From Sphaerulina vaccinii (Eukaryota > Ascomycota > Dothideomycetes > Mycosphaerellales > Mycosphaerellaceae): a DNA stretch of 64,000 bases. The position numbers and the translations under genes are program-made. The notes under the pieces are model-generated. The model ran no database searches. It was given only the letters and a program-made list of their open reading frames with translations, and had not been told where the DNA came from. Location of the stretch: assembly GCA_022570795.1 (NCBI GenBank), contig JAKUDP010000008.1, positions 310,001-374,000 of the forward strand, read 5' to 3'. Below, piece after piece: positions 42,802-55,357 of the stretch. Every line of letters starts with the position of its first letter. Within the stretch, counting starts at the first letter, position 1.

Positions 42802-43254
42802 ATGAAGCTCACGCTTCTCGCCGCCTTGGCTAATGCGGACCAAGCGTCAACAGTACTCGCGACCGACACCTCCGCAGTCGCATTGACATCACCCGTTCAA
42901 GCATCTCTGGCCGCGCCAGCAGGACAAAAACTGAGTATAGTTCTTGTGGCGCTTTGCAAAGGATCGCTGTACCATGTACCATGTTCGCAACGTGGTGTCT
43001 CGTATAACGGTAAACCTGGAGCTGAAGCGAGTCTATACACGAGAGGTTGTAGTCCTACGAGGTGTAGATCGAAGCTGAACAGGAGGAATTTGGATTATGG
43101 GAGTCAATGGTCGAGAGAAGGTGGAGTACGAGATGGGTCTGAGAGAAGCAGTTGCGTCTTGGCAGTTGCTGCTCCTCAACAATATGAGCCGACGAGAAAG
43201 CAGTGCTGCCACACATGTTGGGCATGGAGCTTATTCCTGGACCTTCTACGATAG
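42802..43254 (+). CDS. RALF-like secreted peptide precursor
   Basis: 150 aa from ATG 42802. The N-terminus is a plausible signal peptide (MKLTLLAALANADQASTVLA). Residues about 58-90 read VPCSQRGVSYNGKPGAEASLYTRGCSPTRCR. This parallels the plant RALF core VPCS.RG.SYYNC.PGA.ANPY.RGCS.ITRCR: VPCS, RGxSY, PGAEA, Y-x-RGCS and TRCR all align. Three of the four RALF cysteines are kept; the YYNC cysteine is replaced (YNGK), and a different Cys sits 9 residues before VPC. The YISY receptor-binding motif is not evident. RALF peptides signal through FERONIA-type receptor kinases and alkalinise the apoplast; homologues are known in fungal plant pathogens. The ~60-residue tail beyond the core is unusual, and part of it could be intronic. 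Confidence 0.72.
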   Translation: MKLTLLAALANADQASTVLATDTSAVALTSPVQASLAAPAGQKLSIVLVALCKGSLYHVPCSQRGVSYNGKPGAEASLYTRGCSPTRCRSKLNRRNLDYGSQWSREGGVRDGSERSSCVLAVAAPQQYEPTRKQCCHTCWAWSLFLDLLR

Positions 43255-43639
43255 CTGATATTCTGGAATAGAAACGAATTGCACTCAGACAATATGCGCA
43301 TGTCTCAAGGCACACCTCATGTCCCATGCTGTCAAAGGTGTTTTGCGGGACTCGCTTACCTCTTGCTTACCGAGTACATCACGAAGCAAAAGTCAGCGAT
43401 TTCGTCACACCATTGGCTGAACGACACATCGACCTGCATGAAAACGACACTAGAGGACAGAGACTTCTGGCCATGCATACATTGAGCAGTACACAACCTG
43501 TGCATGTGCCTCAGCCTCACGATATCACGATCTCAAGACTCGAATATACATGCACTAGAACCCACGCATTGTAATTACCCGTTCTTCAGCACATCCTTTC
43601 TTGCTGCACTTGCTGCACTTGCTCCATTCGCTAAGGAGC
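43255..43639. other. Intergenic stretch
   Basis: Only short unrecognised frames; promoter of the C2H2 gene expected. CTTGCTGCACTTGCTGCACTTG near 43601-43622 is a tiny direct repeat. Confidence 0.5.
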
Positions 43640-46600
43640 ATGGCGAGCCTATGCCCAGATTCCTTGATGGCCGGAACTGAGCACAGCAGTCCACTGCAAG
43701 ATGCAGCCAAACAAGTCTATACAACGCAAAGCCCATCGGACCATACATCGTACAACAACAGACTGCCTTCGACTGGTGCCAAGGAGAAGGAGCATGCTAA
43801 CACCCAAGTACAATATGGAGATCCGCGGCCGGATTCATTAAACGGCAACGCATCTGACTGCACTTGCGATTCTGTCCACCTCATGATGCCGCCTGCTCAG
43901 CCAGCCGGATCCGACGCGCGAGAAGAGCTTGATGGGCTGTCAACACAGAAGCTAGACATGCTTGACGAATTCAATCGCCTTACTGAAGCAGAAAGTCAAC
44001 GAAGGCTGGCCCAGCTTGATCCACTCACCGAAGCAGAGAATGGACGTGTAAAGGGCTGGGCTGAATCCGTAGCTGATTCTGGCCTTGGAACTTCAGTTGG
44101 CACTGATGAGCAGTCTGCTTATCATGATCACAGCTCTACAGCCACTACTTCGAACAGAGATCGGCGCGAGACAAATCTCCAGTCTTCTTGGTCCTGGGAC
44201 GATGCCAGGCGCCTCTCGAGACGTGGATCTATGACATCAATCAACTCCATGTGCTCCAGTGGATCAGTAGTAGCTCCAATCGAGCCTCGTTATGAGAAAG
44301 CCCCATGGGCTTCGGACAAAACACTTGAAAGAACCTCTGTGTCAATGCCAGAGCGACAGCAACAAGGCCCACTGGACTCACCTGTTAGCTCGCGATTGCC
44401 GTCCTCAGGTGTTTCGCCGGGCTTCAGCTGGTCGTGGAATGACCACGAAAGCGGACGTGTCCAGCCTTCGCGACACAGCAGCCTGACTCTCGAGGACAGC
44501 GTCTCACAACGAGTGAGCTATGGTGCGTCCAGGTACCATGAACACGCCATGGAAGACAGCCCCATGAGAGATCTAGACAAGCCACTTCATCGGCCAGGCA
44601 CGCCGGATGCTTACAAGACTTCTCTCAGTGGTTCTTTCGTCTGCGAGTGCTGTCCAAAAAGGCTGAAGAGATTCGAACACGAGATTGGTCTAAGAGCACA
44701 CGAGGCCGAGAAACCGTATATTTGTGCCTACTGTCCCAACCGCTTCAAGAACAAGAATGAAACTGAGAGGCATCAGAACTCTTTACATCTTCGAAAACAC
44801 AGCTGGTCGTGCGCTACTCTTTCTGGGTTGGAGGCTGCTTTCCACGCCTCAGAACTAGGACACGATGTCTGTGGGTATTGCGGTGTTGATTTTTCCAATC
44901 CGCCTGATTGGGTGGAGCGAGCCGAGCACCTGAATTCTATGCACAAGTTTGGTGAATGCAATCAGGCCAAGAAGTTCTTTCGTGTGAGTACACATTTTGT
45001 GCAACGTATGGGAGCTACTTCGCTAATCATTCACAGGCAGACCACTTTCGCCAGCACCTGAAACACAGTCATCAGGCCACTTCTGGTATGCAAAAATATA
45101 TGTATTGATGAAGCATCAACTCTAACTATAAGTAGGTAAATGGACTGACATGCTCGAGCTTGCGTGCATGAGAGATGAGCCGCTACACGAAAAGCGAATT
45201 GTCGAGGCCCCACTCGATACTCCCGGCCCTGCTCCTGCAGTGTCACACGACATAGATGCGGTACTTGCTAGCACAAATCCACTGCCATCTCCATCCGAGC
45301 ACTCTGTCGTTCTCGAAAAGCTTGCATTCGGCGCGCCTGTGGTTGATGCCGGTGTCCTGCAAAGTCTGGAACATGTGAAGATTGATGTTGATATACCAGT
45401 TGAGAGCGCGACAACTGAAGCCCAGAGTGCCGGTGCTTCACAGAGCGATAGATTCGAGCCCAGAGAAGACCTCGATAAGCTCTACGCACTGACTACAAGA
45501 GTTGATCGTCTGCTAGCGTATACCACGCCTGCATCTCCCGGCTCTGCGATGTCCAAGTCTATTGTGAATGCTAGTGAGGACGGAACGCCGTCCGAGTGCT
45601 CACTACTATCCCAGCGCCTGGCTGAAGTGTCAGTGCAGGAGTCAGATACTGCTACAAAGGACACGATGACGGATTCAGAAGAGCCCTTAGACCTTACGTT
45701 GCCCATGCAAATGCAGTCTACGGGGGCAATACTCTCTGCTGATGTGCAGGATAGTCCAGCCTGTGGTCTAAATGCCTCGAGCGGTTCAACTGCCGCATCA
45801 ACATTCGGGCAACAAGGCTCCGGGCTGAGCAATAGTCAATCTGCCACAGGCAAGCGGACGATACAAGACGTGACTGGTCAAGATACTTCACTACCAGCTA
45901 CGAGACGGCTGAAAACAGCGTTCAAACCTGCGCATTATGCGCGACCAAAGTTTCCGTGCATCTTTCAAATAGGTGATCCAGCCAACTTCGCCGATGACCA
46001 AAAGCGATACACGCATATATCGCAACTGCAGTAAGTACGCCCTGGGGTGGATAGCCGGCTCTTACTGACTTCGGTAGACGTCACCTGCAAAGCAGCCATC
46101 ATATGTTCTATGCCTGCTCCAAGTGCTTCAAGGTGTTCGCCTCAGGGGCACTACTCGAAGCACATATCAAGTATGGTGCGAATCCGTGCAGTAAGGCATG
46201 CAGTATTCCAAACTGCCGCAGGCACCGAACAATAGACGACAGTAATACCGTGTCTTGCGACTGCATTATCACCGCATGGCAGCAGTGGCTTGCGTTATTC
46301 AGACTCAAGTTCCCGGACAGACCAGATCCACATATTCACGACGTGGCCCACGACAGCGAGCCTGAGCTCGATATAGCTGGCTCCGCTGACCGCGACGAGA
46401 GAGAACCCACTCAATCTCGATTCGAGCCTGATCTCGAGGAAGTCGCATGGCAATGGCCAGACATATCAGATATTGACATGCAGAACATGGACGTGAATCC
46501 AGTATCTGCGACCACGTCAGCTATCCCGGGCGACTCGCAACATGGCGGCCATCAGACGCTCTCGGAGCTTGAAAAGAAGGTAGCCATCTTAGAGCAACGC

Positions 46601-46921
46601 GTCTCTCATCCCTCGCAAAGAGAACAAGAGTACAAGGCGCTACTAGGCATGGTTTGGCAGGCGTATGCCAAGACCGGAGATGCAGACTCCAGACCGGGAG
46701 CTCCTCTGCACACTATGGTGGCAGCAATGGCGCCTGGGATCGTAAGCTCCGCTGGCCCACTGGGCGAGACTAATAATTTGAAGCAGCGACAGTCGCAAGA
46801 GCCGCGACCTGGGCCGGACGAGCAAGCATTGAACGGATTTGGGAATCTGTGGCCGGACTTCATGTTCATGGATGGTGGCACTTTCCAGCACCCGCCTGCC
46901 ACTGACTCTGGATATGGCTGA
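43640..46921 (+). CDS. Large C2H2 zinc-finger protein, probable DNA-binding regulator
   Basis: Exons 43640-44983, 45037-45085, 45136-46030 and 46078-46921, all GT-AG and frame-consistent; the 49-bp second exon restores KKFFR-ADHFRQHLKHSH. ATG 43640 is preferred over 43601 because of its context (GAGCATGG). A long Ser-rich, probably disordered N-terminus precedes C2H2-type fingers (CECCPKRLKRFEHEIGLRAHE; CAYCPNRFKNKNETERHQNSLH; CGYCGVDF...AEHLNSMHKFGEC). A second cluster is at the start of the last exon (HHMFYACSKCFKVFASGALLEAHI...CSIPNC). A predicted coiled-coil (LSELEKKVAILEQRV) lies near the C-terminus. Fungal proteins of this pattern are usually annotated as C2H2 transcription factors; no target is inferable. 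Confidence 0.82.
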
Positions 46922-48431
46922 GTCAAGTCAGACGATATACCAATTCACAAATGTACAGAAGGAAATAGGTCTGCCGTTGTATGAGCGTGCATCGCTTACA
47001 TATGTTTCGCTTGTCTGATCTATTGCCAATACCTGCAAAACCGTGCCCACCCTTAAGTCGAGCAATTTGATAGTGACTTTTCGAGAACTTGTCGCATACG
47101 GACACTTTTGGACTTAGTAGGTAGCGGCGAATAAGCTGTCTGCAATAAGCTATAGACTCTTATTCTGTTACAAGTGCTGCATAGCAGATGTGTTAAACAC
47201 CTCGCTGTTGTCAAGGATCCTAGGATTTCGGATCCGGAGATGCTTTCTGCCGGCCTTGATATCACGTGCGGATGAACGACGACGGTAATATCGCAGCAGC
47301 AGACGTAGAGTCGAGTAGACAGCCTAGTCTATATACATGCTTATATCGTACAGAATAGATCTGTCTTTTCGGCGATCTGTTTGAACGTGTTTTCGACCTT
47401 TCCTACTCGAAAAGCGCTTCCGAGCGGTGGGCACGGTTTTGCAGGTATTCACAGTACTGCGGCACCACATCATTCGCTCAACATCACCACAACCCTGCAG
47501 TGACGCTAGGCACGGATTAGGACAATAATTCGAGTATGGACTGTCAACTTCATACAAGCATACTCTATTGAAGACGACACTTCGTGTACCAGTGAGAGAT
47601 GCGGTTCCATCAACAGATCCGCGAGTGTACATCAGAGCATGGTTACGCTCTAGCCAGAGAAATAACATGGTCGGTTGACAATCCTACCCACAACCCGCAG
47701 ATCCAAACGCTGTCCACCATCCGCAAGATCATCCCTGTACGCTCGAGGTATGTCCATATACCACCTGTCCTTAGTCTACCATTTGGATAGTGCTTGCAAC
47801 CACGCTGACTCCTTACCAATTCAAAGACAAACTTTCATACTTCGATGCTGCGTGGACATGCATGCCGCTTCACCACTCTTCGCGTTCGATCGAACAGCAG
47901 ATCGAGATCGAAATGCGTATTATGTACGGTGACGGGTTCACGGCCCATCTGGAATGCTCGTTCATCCTTCTTCCGCGCTCGCTGGTCTTCTGACTCAGGA
48001 ACTTCGACTTTATCGTGATCTAGCAAGTGGTAGCTCGGCTGGTGCCTGAAATGGTGTGTACAGCGTTGCTTGTTACTCTGTATGATCATCGAATCAATGC
48101 TGGATGAGATTTGTGCGTTGCTTGTGGTCCATGATGTCTTTGTAAACGTGATTAGAGCACTCAATATTCTGCTCCGCAGGTTCTCCAGTTGTGGCCACTC
48201 TTTGCTATAACGCCAGTTGAGGCAAAGCTTTGGGCAGGACTCAAGGAAATGTGTGTTGGCCCTTTGGATGTAGAAGAGCGGGATGCTCAAGAATTCACGT
48301 CAGCTTCACATCTTTCATCCCCACTTATCCAGCAGACCAGGTGTCTTGTTATCTAGGGACGAGGCTGATCGATTCGAGAGTCTTGGAACTGCTGATATGC
48401 GGTTTGACGCCGAACTTCGATGCTCTGCCCG
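46922..48431. other. 1.5 kb without a confident gene
   Basis: Overlapping frames occur on both strands (47324-47668 -, 47599-47790 +, 47835-48290 -). None has a recognisable domain or intron-consistent partner. A degenerate gene is possible. Confidence 0.45.
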
Positions 48432-48899
48432 CTAGGCATATTCATCTCCATCATCTAGAGATTCGTCGCTCTTGACATAGCGAATAACGGGCTTCTGATG
48501 CTCCTCCAAGTGCCCAAAGTGCTTCTGAATGGTATGGACCACTTTATCGTGGATGTCTCTGCGAATGGCCTGTTTCACTTTTTTATCATCGTCATACTCG
48601 GCTCGGAAGAAGAATGGCGAGAGACCAGTATAGAGACACATGCCCCATGCTTGTCCATAACTGAGCTATATTCCGATTGGAAGAAGCTCAGCTTGCGCGA
48701 CTTTGAGTTCCGGGGGGACAACACCGATCTCTCCGCCCACCACAAATTCTGCTCCAGAGTCCCAGTGTAATGGATATCTCAAGTCGAGCGGTGTCTCGTA
48801 AGGCGGAGACTCTTCATCGATATAGACTTCTGACTTGATCATGCCTTGTGGAGTGGCTGTCGCGGGAGAGCTGTCGAGCTCGGATTGGTTGAGGGTCAT
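48432..48899 (-). pseudogene. Twin paralogue 1, unknown family, single in-frame TAG
   Basis: The frame reads YIDEESPPYETPLDLRYPLHWDS...AQAELLPIGI, then TAG (48666-48668). It resumes without a shift as LSYGQAWGM..TGLSPFFFRAEYDDDKKVKQAIRRDIHDKVVHTIQKHFGHLEEHQKPVIRYVKSDE to a final stop at 48432. A clear paralogue at 53019-53447 has Leu in place of this stop (LGILFKYGGAWGM). The protein (about 155 aa if read through) belongs to no family I know. The single lesion suggests recent inactivation. Confidence 0.7.
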
Positions 48900-49181
48900 C
48901 TTGTGGCGGTGTGTAATGCTTCGAAACTTGGAATGCTTTGTGTGGTATTTCTCAGTTGGTGTTGGATGTGGGATATGAGATTGCGGAGAAGAAAAGAAAA
49001 GTCAAGTATTTGGGAGTGCTGAGAACAAGCTTTGCAAAAGTAAGGACAGAAGTATTTAAGCTTTTTCGAGAAGTGACTCTGTACAACGTGGCACGACCAA
49101 CAAATGTAAATCTTTTATCTGATTCTCCAAATTTCCACCAGTCTCCATGGTCTGAGATACAGATGCAATACTTTGACTGAC

Positions 49182-51929
49182 TCATCTCCTGAAAGGTGGC
49201 TTGCTGGGAGTTTCGAAAGCTCTGCTGCGAATGGCCAAAGCCGCTTTGCGGTTGTCTCTGATGGCACGATCAGCAGTAGCCAAGTAGTCTCTGATCAGTG
49301 GGGTCCATTCGACTGCCAACTTGGTGAGAGAGACCAAACGAGGCTGACTCTGTCCATCGGTCTTGACCAGCACTTCCGTGGATCGCACTTCATGCACCTC
49401 GGCACCCGGTCCAACTTGCACCTCGCCAATAGGTAGGTCCAAAGTGATATCGGGCAGATCAGGCTGATCAATCTTTGCTGGATCTGTGAACAGCTCAGGT
49501 CGATACAACTCCATCTCATAGCCGTACTTGTTCTTCAGATCGTACTGAAGCACTTGCACCGGCAGAAAGTGACGCTTCGCGTCTTTCCTCGGGTTGCCTG
49601 AGTTGAACATGCCGACATAGTAGCGTTTGCAATCCACGATGGGAGATCCAGAATCTCCATGGGTTCCAGCAACACCTCGAGAACTGACAGAAACTATCGT
49701 GGGATCCCAGGTAGCTGTGGGCGGAGTTCTGTGAACTACCGAGCGTTCGGCATCAATCTTGCAGTAGGTCTCCTTCGTGCGGTACCCAAGCTTGAAGACA
49801 GCAGAGTCATGAGAAGCATCCAGCCCAGCTGGTGCAATTCCCACAATATCCCTGGCGCCACGCGCAACGTTCATCTCAACTGGGTGGCTGTAGAGGGAGG
49901 CAAACAGTTCCGACGAGAACTCGTTCCTGCAGTGCTCTTCAAGTCCTTCGAAAGCCTCAAAGAAAGCGTAGTCAACCGTGAAAGGCTTTTCCGCTTTGGC
50001 ATCCTTATCGTCAGGATACTGGTTCATAGGCGGATTTAAAACATCTACCGGAATTATTTCAGAGCGGTCACCACTGGACAGAAAGACGGTGCCAATCGTG
50101 GTAGATTCCACAGGGTTCTGCTCGGCGTGTGCGGCGTCAGCAAGTATCGCTTTGACCAGTTTGGGTCGCAGTATGCAAGCCTCCTGGTAGGCGCGGTAGT
50201 CCGGATCGCTCGGAGATGGTTCGTCGGCGATCAGCTTCTCGCACCCCCGTCTCTTAGCATGAAGTGCTTCGTCACGTCGCTTGCGGGAGAGATGGGCGAT
50301 AAGGTATTCGTCCGTGGACAGATGTGCCACACGGTTCTTGTCAGCGATGTCCACGTTCGAGTTGTTGATCTCGCCGCGATAGCCAACTTGGTTGAAAACA
50401 TGACCGCTGGTGAGAATGAACAAGCGCAACCTGCCCTTTTTGTCGCGGAGAAGTTTTCCTGCTATCGTTAGCTCATACGAACTGTCTCACGGTAAAGTCT
50501 ATGTTTGAGTTACTTACCATTCTTTTTCAGCACGAAGGTTGGCCCGGCTGTGCCACTGCTGTACTTCGGTGCTTTGTCACGAAATTGTTGAGCCGCCGCG
50601 TGCACGTGAACAGAGATATTGCTGCCGAGGATGGTACCGGTCCTCTGGTATACTTGCTCGTCGCGCCACAGAGTTGGAACTAGATCTGACTCGAATTGCG
50701 GAGGACGTTTGCCTGGGAGGCAGAATGTTAGCTACCACTAAATGACGAGCCTGCAGCTATGATGCACCCGTGAATGTTGATCTTACCTTCGCCATATTTC
50801 TTGAGCAGCCGCAGTTTGATATCTGGTGGCGTCTGATATGGCCCCACACCTTCTGGCGAGTTCAGGATGTCGGGAAGCGGCACCTTGGGCTTCTTCTTCG
50901 TGTTGCCCGCCGTGTTCGAAGTTGAGAAAGCGACATCGTCCGCAGGCATGTAACGCACGATCACGTCTGATCAATCAGCACAAGTCAAAAGCCATCTCAA
51001 GCAAGCGTGCCGGAGAACCTCAGCATCACGCTGCAGTACTTGGTAGCATGGTGCTCACATGAGGTTCGGGACATGATGTTGTAACAAGCAAGATACTTAC
51101 CAAGTTTTGAGTATTTCTCGGCATGGAAGTGCCTCTTGATAACCTTCAAAGACTCATCGTGCAGAGCTAAGAGACGCAAGAGATCATCTGGGTCGAAGGA
51201 GAAGACGGTGAAGTGCCATGGAGATGCACTCGGATTATCTGGGTTGATTGTGGTAGCCTGAAGAAGGATTGTAGGAGGAATGTAAGCAAGTGTCTCCAAA
51301 GAGCATCATCTGGCACCCAACGACTCTGTCTCTGAGCTCGTTCGCCCGGCAGGTTGGAAAGGAGAGAGACGCCTTGTAAAGTGAAGGTTACTTACCTGAC
51401 AAGTGAACGCGGCACTAAGGCCGATGCTGGCTATGATCGGTGGTTTCTGCTTCCTGACAAGCTTGCCGAAATCTTTCTCAACCCATGAGAGACTTGCTTC
51501 CACAGGATCACCTCGACTGCCATGGTACCCAACGAGCTCTGCAGATGTGTCGAAATGAAACGGAACGCTGGTGTTGAGAGGACTCTCGTAGAGTTTGTTC
51601 AATATCTCTTCCACATCGACTTTTGGAGCATCGGGAATTGCTTCCTGCACGGTGGGCACAGTCTCTGGCTCTGGTCGATCGGCTGGCGCTATTGTGGTTG
51701 GCGCTATCGGGGCTTGGTGCTTCGTGCTAGGTTGAGATTTGCTTCCTGCCGCGTCGGCGTAAGAGCGTATCAGTATTAGTGCTGCGGTTCGTGTTACGGG
51801 CTCTCCTCCTAGCTGACGAGAAGCGTGGAGATTGGTCACATCGCTGAGACCACCCAAGCCACCAGTCGAACGTGGTTGATTGGCACGGCCGGCAGAGGGT
51901 AGGGTAGGGTTCTTGTTCTCTCGATTCAT
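49182..51929 (-). CDS. Trypsin-like serine protease-domain protein, multi-exon
   Basis: Exons 51929-51396, 51257-51101, 50966-50787, 50712-50518 and 50458-49182 (780 aa); every junction preserves frame. The N-terminal part is low-complexity then unrecognised (VDVEEILNKLYESPLNTSVPFHFDTSAELVGYHGSRGDP..., IASIGLSAAFTCQ). The C-terminal half has a trypsin-like core: LFILTSGHVF with the catalytic His, and GVAGTHGDSGSPIVDCKRYYVGMFNSG with the nucleophile Ser in GDSGSP. The Asp is not assigned with certainty. No signal peptide is evident, so it may be intracellular. The last acceptor is CAG-CAG (NAGNAG), allowing a one-residue alternative. The substrate is unknown. Confidence 0.8.
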
Positions 51930-53018
51930 GACTGCAGATTAACAAAATGTGGGATTTGGTGGACGAAAGAGTACGTTCAAGACGCAGAAGCTCAAGACAA
52001 GGTGCAGACCGAAGTCATGTTTGCTGTTTTGCAGACAGTGAAAGGCCACTTCACTTTCGTGCCGGACAACACCTACAGCTAGAACAGCAATCAGCTCACC
52101 GATGTTTCCGACAGATCAAAGTGGATATGGACGATATACGCGACCTCTGCAATCTACGGGCGGCCGCTTGCATGCTGAAGATAGACTCAAGGCCCAGTGA
52201 GCCCTGCAAACGTGCGCTTTCAGTGCTTCAGTTCCGGTAAGGTAGCTGCGGCAACAGAGACGGGACTGAGGTGGCCTCATGTAACTGCTATGAAAGCAGA
52301 GAGCGCTGGTTCGGTAGTACACGTATACGTGATAGTCTCCCTAGACCGACTGATACCAAACAAGTAGTGGCTGAGGTGGCGAAAGGTAGCAGTCCTTCGC
52401 TGAGCTCTGATTGAGGTCGGTCAGGATCAGGACAACGGAAGGATGCATGAAAGCCAGTATGCCTGTTCCCGCACGACCTGTATGGTATCTGCATGGCCAG
52501 TCTTTTTGAGCAGAGTCTCATTATGACGGAAATGACAGCTCTATTGATATGTGTCAGACAATCCAGCCGTGATCTTTCCTCACTGCTCAGCATCGAGGCT
52601 GGTCATGGTAAAGGTGACACGTTTTACAAGTCACAGGAGAGGAATGGAATTTATGCCGGTGGTGTTTGATGCAGAATGTCGAAGTGGTGTTGAACAGAGC
52701 TTTCGCCAGACGCGGAGAGAGGAGAGACTTTGATCCGATCGTGGAGCCAAGACCACGACCACGACCACAACAGCATCGTGACACAAGCTGAACAAGGAGC
52801 TTCTTGACCACACGACGACTACCGTTTTCGGTGCACCCAGAGGCGCGGAGACACTTGTCCGTACTGAAATTACATGAAATGGCCAGAGGATCTCTTCCAA
52901 TGTTATCTCCGCATATTTGCGGAGCGTCAGGGCATTCATTGCCACGGTCTCTCCTCGTGCGCAGATATCGTGGCCTGCTTTTCCACGATTGCACGGCGTT
53001 TCAAAGCTCATCGCGGTT
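51930..53018. other. 1.1 kb without a confident gene
   Basis: Frames on both strands are short and have no recognisable features. A simple CCACGACCACGACCAC run lies near 52750. Confidence 0.5.
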
Positions 53019-53447
53019 CTAGTCAAAGAGACCCCAACCATCGCCAATCATCGGCCGCTTATCACTCCTGACATACCGAATAACAGCTCGTTGGTACTCT
53101 TCCATATGTCCAAAGTGCTTCTTGATCGTCTACGCCACTGTCTCATGGATGTCCTTCCAAGTCTCTTCCTTCGCCTCATCAAAGTCAACTCTGAAGTAGC
53201 ACGGCGAGAGCGGCTGCCCATCCGAGCCCCAATGATGGTCCATGCCCCACGCTCCACCATATTTGAACAGGATACCAAGCGGACGAAGTTCAGCTTGTGC
53301 GAGTTCCATTCCTGGTGGGCTCTCGCGGCCACTGTCGCCACCCTCTGCAAAGCTTACTCTCGAGTTCCAATGCATAGGATATCGCATGTCGATCGGTGTT
53401 TCGTATGGTGGAGAGTCTTCATCAATGTAGACTATTGCGGCTGCCAT
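53019..53447 (-). pseudogene. Twin paralogue 2, unknown family, single in-frame TAG
   Basis: Reads IVYIDEDSPPYETPIDMRYPMHWNSRVSF...AQAELRPLGILFKYGGAWGMDHHWGSDG...FRVDFDEAKEETWKDIHETVA, then TAG (53130-53132), then TIKKHFGHMEEYQRAVIRYVRSDK to TAG at 53019-53021. Paralogue 1 reads HTIQKHFGHLEEHQ at this point, so the stop replaces a single residue (CAG or CAC to TAG is the simplest). Upstream sequences of the two copies also look alike, pointing to a segmental duplication about 4.5 kb apart with the protease gene between. Confidence 0.7.
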
Positions 53448-53732
53448 ACCTGGTGGTGGAGTGGCATGCCGGAGGACTTTCGATCTTGGACTGGTAGGAA
53501 CCCATGCTTGTGATACGAACCCTGATATCCTTGAATGTGTCCAGTCTGCTGTAGCCCTGCTCTCGATGGTGCGTCGAATTTTGTGTGCTTTGGCTTTCGT
53601 TTTATATGTCGCTGATGTTGGGATGAGAAGGTCCGGAGAAGAAAGGAGAGCAACTTACTTATGAAATTCCCAAAGAGTGGTTGGGGACAAGCTTTCATAC
53701 CACGTGCTGAAAGTTCCATGGTACAGCCGCGC

Positions 53733-55357
53733 TCACAAAGCATATCTGAACTTCAGTCCTCGGTCCTCTTCTCCGAAACCATTGTCAACCTTGCCTTCTG
53801 CTAACAGCTTCTCCTTCTTCTGATCTCGTCGCTTCAGCAGCAGCCACACAAGACCAACTCCGCCACATGCAATTGCTTCCATTGCAAGCGAGATCGCATT
53901 GCCTTTCAGGTATCGTGGGCTATCGCTCGAAGGGTAGATTTGACTGCTAACCACGCCACTGATGTTGGCCAGCGATGCGAACAATGGTGCAGCCACTGAC
54001 CTTTTCCAGTCTGGGCTCACATTATTCAGAACCCAGGTGAAGATCAGAGCATTGTAAGGATATATGCCAGCGGCGCACATGAACATTGCCGTGTACCCTG
54101 CAGCGGGCGAAGATGTGCCGACCACGATTGCATAGCCTATTACACAAGGTATAGGTGCTAGGAATGCGAATAAGGCTCGTTTGCCTAGTCGATCGGAGAG
54201 TGTTGTCCAGAATATGAGAGATATCGCTGCAAGAACATAGCATGGTATCGAGAGGTAATTCGGCGCGAGGCCATCGTAGCCAAGACCTTTGATGATAGTA
54301 GGGAGGAAGGTTCCAAAGCCGAAAAGAGGGATCGAAGAGCAGAACAGAAGAGCTGCCGAAGCATAGACGAACGGATCTGTGCAAGCTTGCTTCACGTACT
54401 TCCAGTCAAACTCGTCGGAACCAATATAGAGCGAGTTGCGTGCTTTGCGAGCTCGCATGACCGCTTTCTCCGAGGCAGTGAGGAACCAGGCTTCCTCAGC
54501 GTTCTTCGGCAGTGTGAACCAGACAAGTGTGCAGAGGAACAGGCTGATTGCGCCTTCGATGATCTGGTCGTTCACATTAGTCAGAACTAGCGCTTGACAG
54601 AATCCCGATGTATACTCACGAACAGCCACCTCCATGCGTCAAGACCCTTCTGCCGACCCATAGATTGGATTCCAGTCGCAAACAAGCCGCCAAAGGCACC
54701 ACTGGCTGCGCTCGACATATATAGCAAGCTGACTCTCTTCGCCTGGTTCTCTCGATCCCAGACTGTGGATATGATGAAAGAGAGAGCAGGGAACAGGCCT
54801 GCCTCGGCGGCGCCGAGCAAGAGTCGGACGACAATGCACTGTGTATAGTTCTGCACGAAGCCCGTGCATAGTGTAACAGTGGACCACGATACCAGAGCCA
54901 CACCAAGGACCGTGTTCGCGCCATATCGCTTGACAGCCATAACCCATGGCACTTCGAACAGGACGTAAGTCGCGTAGAATACTGTACTGATGTCGTTGAA
55001 TCTGGTGAGAAAAGTCAGCATGTATCTCGAGTATGTGCATGCTCCTGATGGTAGAGCACTTACTGATGGCCAGTCAAGCCGATCCCCTCTTCGAAGCCAA
55101 ATACTCTAGCATTTCCTACACTCGTGAGCTTGGTTTATACTGTACAGAGAGTTCTTGGCTGTACCGATGTTGCTGCGGTCCAGATACGCGATCAAGACCA
55201 TGATCATGAATTGAGGCAGTACATAAAAGTCGAACTTGCGGAGCGTACGCTTCTCGAGCTCAACATCATGGTAAGCCTCGACCTCTGCGTCTTCTGGCGG
55301 TGTTAGCTGCGTATCGATGCGAGCTCCAGGCTCTTTGTGAGTATGTTCTGAAATCAT
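53733..55357 (-). CDS. MFS transporter, anion:cation symporter (allantoate permease-like)
   Basis: Exons 55357-55165, 55115-55064, 55001-54620 and 54563-53733 (485 aa). About 12 membrane helices. The N-terminal signature of this fungal family is clear: RKFDFYVLPQFMIMVLIAYLDRSNIG-NARVFGFEEGIGLTGHQ-FNDISTVFYATYVLFEVP. RLLLGAAEAGLFPALSFIIS and the cytosolic-loop SDRLGKR follow. Relatives (Dal5, Tna1, Vht1-type) import small carboxylates or vitamins across the plasma membrane. The 52-bp exon 2 is supported by the continuity of the motif. Substrate not inferable. Confidence 0.93.

Noticed and set aside
47835..48290. 151-codon minus-strand frame
   Set aside because: Competing frames on the other strand are equally plausible, and no motif supports either.
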